From Tridacna crocea (Eukaryota > Mollusca > Bivalvia > Cardiida > Cardiidae): DNA of 64,000 nt. The stretch is from positions 16,009,501 through 16,073,500 of the forward strand of contig OX031060.1 of assembly GCA_943736015.1 (NCBI GenBank), in the 5' to 3' direction. The notes beneath the pieces are model-generated. The model was not told the DNA's origin. It saw only the letters and a list, made by a program, of their open reading frames with translations, and did not search any database. Below are positions 11,002-21,372 of the stretch, piece after piece (the stretch's first letter is position 1; every line of letters starts with the position of its first letter). Position numbers and translations under genes: made by a program.

Positions 11002-11189
11002 TGATAACATTTATTTCAAACATCTCTGAAACTACCCATCTAGTTCTCACCTAACTTGATTGTGAGAAAAGGAGAAAATGCCAGTTACCAGTATTTTTCA
11101 TTAGGGTTTAATACTAATTTTAACATATGCAAACAATACAAGGACAAATTTGTTGGCTATCTCTTTACCTTTTGTCATGTTTCAATACC

Positions 11190-11363
11190 CAAAGGGAAAA
11201 AAAAATACTGTGGAAAAAGGAGAAAATGTTAATAACCATTATTTTCTCCTATTCCCATGTTTTTAGCCTTTTCACCCACTCTATTTATGCTACATTTAAC
11301 CTGTCATTTGCAAATGATTTGAATTTGGACCAGTTTAAGTGTTATTGTTTGGTAAAGAGTTAA
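11190..11363 (-). mobile_element. palMITE, left end lost
   Basis: Centre changed to TTAATAACCA; arm A intact. A stem fragment also lies at 11055-11112. Confidence 0.7.
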
Positions 11364-11384
11364 AAACAGAAAATTACAATACTC

Positions 11385-11655
11385 AACAGTTTTGTCTGAC
11401 AAATCATGTAAGACTAAGAAAGTCCAGGGTTCAATGATTGATAATAGTCACAGTGACACTCTCTCTCTTCCCCCCCCCCCCCTCTCCCCCACATTGTCTT
11501 GACGGTGATGGGCAGATGGGCAAACAGCCAGAGGTTTGGAAAGAAAACTGTGCGGACTACTGGTAAAAGAAACTCCAGGAAAGCATGGATAGGTACAATT
11601 GCCACCATGATATAACTGAAATAATGTTGAAAAAGTTATTAAACACTGCATAATC
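11385..11655 (+). mobile_element. SINE family 1
   Basis: B-box-like AGGGTTCAATGA near 11427. A C-rich tract CTTCCCCCCCCCCCCCTCTC at 11468-11487 interrupts the body. ACTCCAGGAAAGCATGGATA then AACTGAAATAATGTTGAAAA. Confidence 0.65.
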
Positions 11656-11744
11656 AAAGATAAGAAAAGAGATCCGAAAACCAAGATTACAGGAATTAAA
11701 AGTAAAATCTATAGAGTTAAATGACTAAATGGTGTTTGACTCAG

Positions 11745-11960
11745 CTTTCAACATTATTTCCATCACACCACACCAACAGCCCACATAATTTCATGTATGC
11801 CCTGTGTGTCACCAGTACTAGACCAGGGCCCTGAACTGCCTTGTCCAAGAACACACCCTCAAAAAAACGGTGCTTCTTAGTTCTAGTGTGGTTCAAGCCC
11901 ATGTCCTCCACGTAACATGATCTACACATAACCACTGAAGCACACAGGAACCCATAGTTT
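11745..11960 (-). mobile_element. tRNA-derived SINE-like repeat, other family
   Basis: On the minus strand TGCTTCAGTGGTTATG and GGGCTTGAACCAC have the spacing of A and B boxes. A related block, CTCAAGTGTCTTGCCCAGGG, lies near 53031 in a TBC intron. Confidence 0.45.
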
Positions 11961-12097
11961 GAAATTACAAATGAGCATAAGTACAGCATAAGAAACTGGA
12001 GATCATACAAAAGACAAAAGAACGACATATACCCTGGATAATTATATTGCATTTAAGTAAATCTAATTAAAAAATATATAAAAACTCAATAGACTTT

Positions 12098-12291
12098 TTA
12101 ACTCTTAACAACATGATCCCAAGTTGATCGACCCTGCGGATAAAACTCTACAAAAGCCTTTTGATAAACATTGTGGGAAAAGGAGAAAACCCTGGTATCC
12201 AGCATTTTCTCCTTCTCCAACAAGGTTTTCTACACTATCACATACAATTACCATCATTTCAGCTACATTAAATCTGTCGTCTGTAAGTTAT
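12098..12291 (-). mobile_element. palMITE, truncated arm A
   Basis: Centre GGTATCC; runs into the next copy. Confidence 0.75.
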
Positions 12292-12520
12292 TTAACTCTT
12301 TACCACACAAGAAAATTTTAAACTGGTCCAAATTGAAAGGATTTGCAGACGACAAAATAAATGTGATTAAAAAATAGAAATTTGATCTGGGAAGGGTAGA
12401 AAACTCTATGGGAAAAGGAGAAAATGCTGGTTACCAGCATTTTCTCCTTTTCCCATATTGTTTTCAAAAGGCTTCTATCTTAGGAGCGTCAAAAGTAGGG
12501 ATCGTGTGGTAATGGGTTAA
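12292..12520 (+). mobile_element. palMITE
   Basis: 229 bp; ends TTAACTCTTTACCACAC and GTGGTAATGGGTTAA. Confidence 0.93.
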
Positions 12521-12771
12521 AACTGGACCAGGCTAGAATTTCAATGTCTGCTTTAGGGTTTAGTCCAGAAATAAGACCAAATAATTGCTTAATGAGGTTG
12601 CTTTTGTCAAGAATAACTGAGCTAAGTGGAAAGTGTCGATCAAATTTCAGATTGCACCTTGTGTCCAGTCCAATCTTGATCTACAATGACTTTAAAGGCA
12701 ACATTGGAAAAGGTGTGTAAGGGCTGGTTTCATCACAAATTTGATGATTGTACTTCACACTGACTAACTCC

Positions 12772-13001
12772 TTAACTCTTTACCAAACCACAAAATTTTG
12801 GACTAGTCCAACTTCAAAGCATTTGCAGACGACAAAATACATGTGAATAAAGAAATTGAAATTCAAATGAGGAAAGGTAGAAAACATTGTGGGAAAAGGA
12901 GAAAATGCTGGTTACCAGCATTTTATCCTTTTCCTACAATGTTTTCAAAAGCTTTCTTTCTCAGGGTCGTTTAAAGTCGGGATTGTGTGGTAAAGAGTTA
13001 A
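12772..13001 (+). mobile_element. palMITE
   Basis: 230 bp; centre GGTTACC; right stem TTATCC variant. Confidence 0.93.
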
Positions 13002-13305
13002 AAAGGGAAAAAATTTAAGACTTGTACTAACACAAAGTATTTACAAACAACAACAACAACAATCAAAATGTGTCTCAAATGACAGAATTGTAACAGGTGT
13101 TGAAAAATATTGCGGCTCGACCGGGATTCAAACCCAGGGCCTCACTCTAACCAACTGAGCTACCGAAAAACATGTCGATACGGCCGCATGATATATCACC
13201 AATACCTGTACCCAGCTACATTTACATCTATCTGTGGGATGGACCAGTATACTACAGAATGGTGACCAGCATTTCTCTATTCAATTCCTGTAATGTTTGC
13301 TACCC
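13002..13305 (+). mobile_element. palMITE split by a SINE
   Basis: Arm A with (CAA)5 before 13095 and a right stem trace after 13262. Confidence 0.45.
13095..13262 (-). mobile_element. tRNA-derived SINE-like insertion, family 4
   Basis: Minus strand reads GGTAGCTCAGTTGGTTAGAG, then GGGTTTGAATCCCGGTCGAG. The gap between the boxes is too short for an anticodon arm, so it is not a tRNA gene. It splits a degenerate palMITE. Confidence 0.6.
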
Positions 13306-13533
13306 TTAACTCTTAACCACACAATCCCAACTTTTAACGACTCTTAGAAGGAAAGATTTGAAAACACTGTAGGAAAAGGAGAAAATGCTGGTAACTAGCA
13401 TTTTCGCCTTCTCCCACAATATTTTCCACCCTTTCCAAATCAGATTTCAATTTTTGATTCACATTTATTATGTCATCTGCAAATACTTTCAATTTGGACT
13501 AGTCCAAAATTTTGTCGTTTGGTAAAGAGTTAA
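13306..13533 (-). mobile_element. palMITE
   Basis: 228 bp; carries the AATAAA candidate for the PIG3-like gene. Confidence 0.9.
13464..13469 (-). promoter_or_regulatory. Candidate poly(A) signal AATAAA inside a palMITE
   Basis: First AATAAA on the minus strand after the PIG3-like stop, about 410 bp downstream. It belongs to arm A of the palMITE at 13306-13533. Whether it is used is unknown. Confidence 0.3.
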
Positions 13534-13624
13534 ATAAATGAACATTTCTTGAGATACATTTGAATTTTTCAAATATCATTTTTTTTTTTCAATTTGGACA
13601 AGTCTGAAATTTTGTTGTGTGGAT

Positions 13625-13865
13625 GTGGTTGTAACTCCAGTTTACAACAAAGTTGCAGATTTGATCAAATAGAAAGCATTATTTTGTAGACAAAAGATGA
13701 AATGCGGCACAAATGGTTGGATTTGTCTATCAAACAATAGAAAACAGTGTAGGAGAGGGAGAAAAGAATGGCCAACAGCATTTTCTCCTTTACCCAATCA
13801 CGTTTTCAAAAGCTTTGACCCTTGGAGTCGTCAAGAAACAGGATCATTTTGCAAAGGTTTCACAA
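13625..13865 (+). mobile_element. palMITE, degenerate
   Basis: Just beyond the PIG3-like stop, so probably in its 3' UTR. Confidence 0.5.
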
Positions 13866-13879
13866 AGGAAAAGAATGGA

Positions 13880-14095
13880 TCACAATTCATCATGAACAAC
13901 TTCTCCAGTTTTTTCGTTCCTGATCTGTAATATTATTTTTCCATTACTCTGGTTAGACTCCATGTAACTGTGAGCCTCTGCTGCCTTGTACATAGAGAAT
14001 ACTGAGTCTGTGATTGTTTTCAGCTGGGGCTTTGATCCTTCACTGAACAGGGGTAGGACGTCTTGTTGGAAGAGATCTACAATTTTCTTCTTATA
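13880..14095 (-). CDS. TP53I3: PIG3-like exon 8 (C terminus and stop)
   Basis: 71 codons plus TGA at 13880-13882. Starts [20 protein letters not shown]; the family end SNGKIILQI is followed by a 12-residue tail ([12 protein letters not shown] plus L) beyond the human C terminus. Acceptor TTTTCAG|TAT. Confidence 0.93.
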   Translation of the reverse strand, partial: YKKKIVDLFQQDVLPLFSEGSKPQLKTITDSVFSMYKAAEAHSYMESNQSNGKIILQIRNEKTGEVVHDEL

Positions 14096-17000
14096 CTGAA
14101 AAGATGTAAGTTGATTTTTTTAACCCCTTTACCACACAGTACCGACTTTTAATGACCCTGAAAAAGAAGCCTTTTGAAAACATTGTAGGAAAAGGAGAAA
14201 ATGTTGGTGACCAGCATTTTTCTCCTATTCCAACAATATTTACTACCCTGCTGGAAACAAATTTCAATTTTTGAGTTGCATTTATTTTGTTGTCTGCAAG
14301 CGCTTTCAATCTGGACCAGTCTAAAATTTTGTCATTTGGTAAAAGAGTTACCGGTAAACTAAAACTTTGACATACAATACTGTATGTTGCAAAACAAATA
14401 TATGTATAAAATTCTGTCATTTTTTTTTTTCTATTCTTCAGTAAACAGTCCTGTGTTGTAAAGACCCTGGGGAAGAAGAATTTCTAAAATATTGTAGGAA
14501 AAGGAGCAGTCTTGTTAAACCATGTTTCCAACTCTGTGAGCAAAGTGTCATGTATGAATGCTTCTAATTTGGGATGGTACACAGTTTTGTCAAGTGGTAA
14601 TGTCTTAAAATATTTAGATTATCACATAGTGTTCCTGTAACCAGAAACCCAAATAAATTATGCTTTTCAAATTACAATCACCAACAAAATGAGGAAAAAG
14701 AGTGTGACAGCAAAGCTGTTCAATGATAGTGAACTACCATCTTACCTCAACAGACCTTGTACGAAGAGTTGTCCCAGTGATTCTAATACGCTTGCGTAGG
14801 AGTTTTGCCAAAATGTCCCCATTTACATTCCCACCCCCTGAAAAGGAAACCCTTCATTTCAAAGCATCTCTATGCATCTATACCTTAAAACTGTTGAAAA
14901 CCAATTTGACCAATGGAGAAAACAGAATGTTCCCTTTAATTATCACCAACTTTTGGTCATCAGGAAAGAGTATCTTCTTTCTCACAATGCTTCCAAATGC
15001 TTTTCCTTCAGAATGTCAAAAATCACTGTCTAGTACAGGATTAACCCATTACCACACAATTCCTACTTTTGACGCCCCTGAGAAGGAAGCCTTTTGAAAA
15101 CACTGTGGGAAAAGGAGAAAATGCTGGTAACCAGCATTTTCTCCTTTTCCCACAGTGTTTTCTAACCTTCCCAGAACAAATTTCAATTTTTCATTTACCT
15201 TTATTTTGTCGTCTGCAAATGCTTTCAATTTGGACCAGTCTAAAATTTTCTCGTGTGGTAAAGAGTTTAATCACTTGGCTGTTATCGAACATGATATGAA
15301 AAACATCCATGAATGGTAAAGCTTTTCAAATCATAGTAACAGAGCTCCAGATAAGAGGGAGTGATGGTACATGTATTATAAATCCATTATTTTCATTTGA
15401 AACCCTATGTTGTGGGTAACCATTAGAATCGTCTCAATGAGACGATTCTAATGAGTACCCATAACGTAATGGTTTCATGAAGAATAACTGATATCTTCAA
15501 TTTTGAAATCAAAATCACTCCCTCTATCTGGAGCTCTTATTGTAGGATAAGGAGCAATTGCACCTCTTCCAAAAATAAATGTGAAGGATTGAAGAGAGGT
15601 ACATGTATAATTGTTTTTCTTCAAACGTATTTCCTTTGTACATACAATTCAATGTGACCAGGTTCGTTTCTCTTCTGCCTGTGGACACTGTTTAACCTAA
15701 GACCAATAGCAGCCAGTGGATTAAGAGAGTGTTGTGAATAGGTCTAATACGGGATATTTGAAAAGACACGGATAGATATTTGTTGCTATGGCGTTAATAT
15801 CATTTTCATCATTATTTGAGTGATATGGTGTTGGCCAGTGAACCTATCTATGCTCTCATGTAGTTTTTTTTACCACTATATTATTTTGCATAACCTTCTT
15901 CCCAAGTCATGGCTTCTTTCCTCAGAAAGAAATTGGCCAAGCTGGGAATTTGAACCAGATACTCACTGGCTTCTAGGCCTGTATGCTTTCAAACAAGCTA
16001 TTTGTATTGGGTTTGGCCATGGATAGTGTACCAGCCCTCAAGATACCACAGAAATAATGTTCAAAACAGTATATTGTAGTGATTAAACTCATTACCAAAC
16101 GACAATATTTCAGGCTTGTCCAAATCGAAAGCAATTGCAGACGACAGAATAAAAGTAACTGAAAATTCGAAATTTGTTGTGTGAAGAGTAGAAAACATTG
16201 TGGGAAAAGGAGAAAATGCTGGTTTCCAGCATTTTCTCCTTTTCCCACAATGTTTTCTAAAGGCTTCTTTCTCAGGGTCACCAAAATTAGGGATGGTGTG
16301 GTGATGGGTTAAGCATAATTATCTCTGATGAAATGACTATGGTTAGAAGAAAAAAGATACCCACCCATCAGGCCATAAACCACCCATCTTCCATCTGTCT
16401 TAATACATTTCACATTCTTTTCATAATATGAGCCTCCAATACAGTCTAGTATAAGATCAACACCTCGACCTTCAAAAAATAAATTACAAATCTGACTGGC
16501 ACAATGAAATTAAAGTAAAGTTTTAAGTTGGATATGCACACAGAGTAGAGCTGGATCTTGGATCTAACTGCTCCCACATGTTACAATGTTAGCAATATTT
16601 AGCAGGTTCACCAATAACTGCACAATGAAGACTTTCAATGACCCTGGGAGAGAAGCTTTTTGAAAGCATTATGGGAAAAGGACAAAATGCTGGTAACCAG
16701 CAATTTCGCCTTTTCCCACAACGTTTTCTACCCTATTAAAGAATAATTACATCATTTGAGCCACATTTAAATTTTCATTTGTAAATGCTTATATTCACAA
16801 AATGGTCTGATGTTTTATACATGTACCACACAAATTTGCCCTAACCCAAAGTATTTGCAGGCATTGGTTGTACTGGGGTTTAACGCCACTTTAACAGCTA
16901 AGGTCATATCATGGTGATCGGTGATGCACATGTGTTTCCTAGCTTTTTCATATCAGTACTAACACAACTTTCTTTTAAAAGCCATCAACTACTTTTCCCA

Positions 17001-20000
17001 CATACTTCAGCAGAGGTGAGGGGCAAAATACGCCGCAAAGAAAGTTTGCCTCAACCGGATATCGAACTCACAATCATCAGGTCATGAGTTTGACAAGCTC
17101 ACCACTGAGCCACCCAGGCGGGCATTTGCAGGCAAATGATTATATGTGGCTAAAATGTCGGCAGCTGTCTTTGATATAGAAGAAAACATTATGGGCAAAG
17201 GAGAAAATGCTAGTTTCTTCTTTTTCCACAATATTTCAAAAGCCCTTTTCTTCAGGGGGGGGGGGTTAAAAGACAGGATTGGATAGACCTAGTATAGGAA
17301 GAAGCTATCAGTTTGCCCCTACTTTATAAAGCTTATTTAAAATTCCTGTATTTGCAAATTTCTCACCATTTGTAAATTCCAAAACTTTATCACCAAAGTC
17401 AACTTCCTTGTAATTAAAACCTACAACAGCCCCTAGGTCTTTGGCATTTTGAATCTTGAAGTCAGACCCAGCTGTCACTATTGGCTGACAACCAGCAAGG
17501 ACACACAACTGTACAGCAGCCACGCCCACACCTGAACCTCCAGCATGAATCAAAACAGTGTCTCCCTTTTCCAGTTCCCCTGTTGAATGACATTGGAAAT
17601 AATTATGATCTGTACCCTTTACCAAAAAATACAGTCTTAACCTATTACCACACAATCTCTACTTTTGACAACCCTGAGAAAGAAACCTTTAGAAAATATT
17701 ATGGGAAAAGGAGAAAATGCTGGTAACAAGCAGTTTCTTCTTTTCCCACAATGTTTTCTACCTTTCACAAGATAAATTTCAAATTTTCAGTCACTTTTAT
17801 TTTGTCGTCTGCAATTGCTGTCGATTTGGACAAACCTATAATTTTGTTGTTTGGTAAGGACTTAACAATTAATAGGAAGAGGCCTTTTAAAAACATTATG
17901 GGAATGGGCATTTTCTCCTTTTCCCACAATGTTTTTCTACACTGTCAAAGAACTCCAGTTCATATATATCTCCTTTAGATTTATGATCTGCTGTTGCTTT
18001 TAATTTGGATAAGTCTAAAATTTGTTGTCTGAGAAAGGGTTAATTCTTTACCAAACAGCAAAATTTTGGACTCTACCAAATCGAAAGAATTTGTAGTCGA
18101 CAAAAAAAATGTAGTTCTAGTTAAGGTTTCTGTCTCTGAAAGAACTGAAAATATTGTGCAAGTAACCAACATTTTCTCCTTTTCCAAGAATGTTTATTTC
18201 CTTTTGAAAGATGACTATCATATTTTGTGTCACACTTAATTTGTCACCTGCAAATGCTTTAATTTTGACTAATCCAATATCTTCTCTCTGGTTAACCAAT
18301 TACCACACAATCCCTACTTTTGACAACCGTGAGAGAGAAGCCTTAAGAAAACATTGTGGGAAAAGGAGAAAATGCTGGAAACCAGCATTTTCTCCTTTTC
18401 CCACAATGTTTTCTACCCTTCACAAAACAATCACTTTTATTTCATTGTCTGCAAATGCTTTCGATTTAGACAAGCCTAAAATATTGTCGTTTGGTAATGA
18501 GTTAACCCAATACCCAATCGTGTCTAATCCCTTCACCTCGTTTAAACTTGTCATCCGCATATCTTGCCTGGTAAAGGATTAAACTTCACTTATATGAAGT
18601 ATCTATAAAGCACATACCTACTGTATGAAGAAGCTGATATGCTGTAAGCCACACCTCTGGGATACCAGCAGCATCAATAAAACTCATTTTGGGAGGTATG
18701 CTCAGTAACAAATCTTCCGGAACAGCAACATACTCTGCATAGCCACCACCTGAAGATGTTCAATAAAGACAGAATATTTTATCACATAACCTTCCTTGTT
18801 TTCAGTGTAATATACATGTATCCATTACGAATTTTCTTAATTCTTACACACGTTTGATATCACATTTGTGTGACGTCATTTTTGACGTCATTTTGTACGC
18901 ATTTCATACCAGTCAATGGGTCTCGTGGATTGCATCATCTGATCTGTATTTTGTGAAATAGTGTTATGTGATAAAAAGAATCTGACATTCGTAGGCTTTT
19001 GAGATAAGATTTTATTGAACTCGTAAAGTGAAATGTTATTAAGCTCACTGACCCCTTACCACATGTCAGAATTTTAGACCTATTCAAATTAAAAGCATTT
19101 GAAGATGATAATTTCATAGTGGCTCAAATCATGTAATTCTTTTTTTGATAAAGTAGAAAACTTTGTGGGAAAAGGAGAAAATGCTGGTTACCAGTATTTT
19201 TTCCTTTTCCCACAATGTTTTCTAAAGGCTTCTTCCTCAGGGTCGTTAAAAGTCATCATTGTGTGGTAAGGAGTTAAGTAATCTTCGTGGTACTTGTATT
19301 TACATTGACCATTGGCAGAAAATATAATAATGCCAGAGACCAAACATCAAGCGTTACAATGAAAATTTCTTACATTGTGAGACTACAGGCACCAGGAAAG
19401 TTACTACAACATGATATTCCTTTTATAATATACATGTATCTATGACTTTCAGCAACAAAATATTTTAATTATTAGCACATTTATTTCAAAGCGGTAATAA
19501 AAGTAAAACAAGTACTGGTACAGTGGGTAGTCTTACGAACAAAGTCCATAACAAAGAAACAAAACAAAAAAATGAACAAATACGTTGTAGAAATACGCTC
19601 GTTAAAAAGTCAGGTAAATTGTGTGGCAAAGGGTTAACTTGTCATCTGCACATGCTTTTAATTAGGTCACATCTATTATCTTGCTTTTTTGGTCATTGTT
19701 ACAGAGTTTAGTAAGAGAAGTATCACATGACCTGCCAAAAGGACCATCACCCTGTCCCCTAATTTCCAATCTTTTGTACACCCTGGTCCAAGTTGCTCTA
19801 CAGTTCCAGCTGCTTCTAGTCCAAGAATGTTGCTCTCCCCTTGGGGAGGGGGATACAGCCCTTTTCTCTAAAAATAGAAATGTGGGTTTATTTTCTTTAC
19901 TCTTTACAAAACAACAAATATTGACCCTTTACCACAAGACAAGATTTTAGACCTGTCCAAATTGAAAGCATTTGCTGATGACAGTTTCAATGTGGCTCAT

Positions 20001-21337
20001 ATCAAATGATTTTTCTTTAATAGTGAAAAAAACAGTGTGGAAAAGGGAGAAAATGCTGGTAACCAGGATCTTCTCCTTTTCCCACAATGTTTTCCGAAGT
20101 CTTCTCTTTCTGGGGTGTTAAAAGTTGTCATTGTGTGGTAAAGAGTTAAGATTGGTCTAAACTGAAAGCATTTTCAGACAAACTAAATCTGACTCAAATG
20201 CCTTAGAGAGGGAAGATAGTAAACATTATGGGAAAAGGAGATTAAGCTGATTACCAGCAATTTCTCCTGGTCTCACAATATTTTCAATAGTCCATTTCAT
20301 TTTGGGTCATTAAAAGTCAGGACTGTGTACTACAGGGTTAAACTTATTGTTGGCAATGTCTCCTATAGTCACAGAATTTTTTTATCTCTCTACCGAACAA
20401 TAAAACCTTCAGACATGTCCAAATTTAAAGCTTTTGTAGACGATACATTACTGCAGGTTCAAAGTGATCTGCAGGATTATAAAAAAAAGTTGTCTGCTTT
20501 GTCACTTTACAGTACAGTCCTAAAGTTTCAACAAAATAAACGTGAATCAAAAATTGAAACTTGACAATAGAAGAGTAGGAAATATTGTGGGAAAAGGAGA
20601 AAATGCTGGTTACCAGCATTTTCTCCTTTTTCCACAATGTTTTCAGGAGGTTTCTTCCTCTGGATCATAAAAACAGTGATTGCTTGGTAAAAAGGTTAAA
20701 TCCATATAAGTTTGTAGCCTTGCAAGGAAATAATGGAGGAAAAAAAAAATTACAATAATTTTGTGACCATAATGCTCAGAGACAGGGAAATGCTTGTTGC
20801 TTTATCTATAGACACATGTCAAGTCCCAGGTTAGTCTGTGTCGTACAGGACTTGAGAACAAGGTGTTGCTAGTTCAGTTTCCAGCTCGCCTTATATCTTT
20901 CCAAGGACTGATGATAGTCATTTCTGCAGGATTTGTTTCTCACTTACTGCTGATCATTGTTTAATCCATTACTACATAATCCCTACTTTTGACGACCCTG
21001 AGAAAGAAGCCTTTTGAAAACACTGTGGGAAAAGGAGAAAATGCTGGTGACCAGCATTTCCTCCTTTTCCCACAGTGTTTTCTACCCTTCCCCGAACAAA
21101 TTTTATTTTTTCAGTCACCTTTATTTTGTCATCTGCAAATGCTTTCAATCTGGACCAGTCTAATATTTTCTCATCTGGTAAAGAGTTAAACAACAGTTAT
21201 ATGTGAGACCAGTCCATGGCTTGGAAAGAAAATTGTGCTGAATACTGGTAAAAAGAAACTCCAGGAAGGCAAGGATAGGTGAAATGGCCACCGCAATATA
21301 CCTGGTAACTGAAATAATGTTGAAAACAGTGTTAAAC

Positions 21338-21372
<35 letters not shown>

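Noticed and set aside
13095..13262. tRNA gene on the minus strand
   Set aside because: A and B boxes are present but there is no room for an anticodon arm; it is a SINE-type relic.
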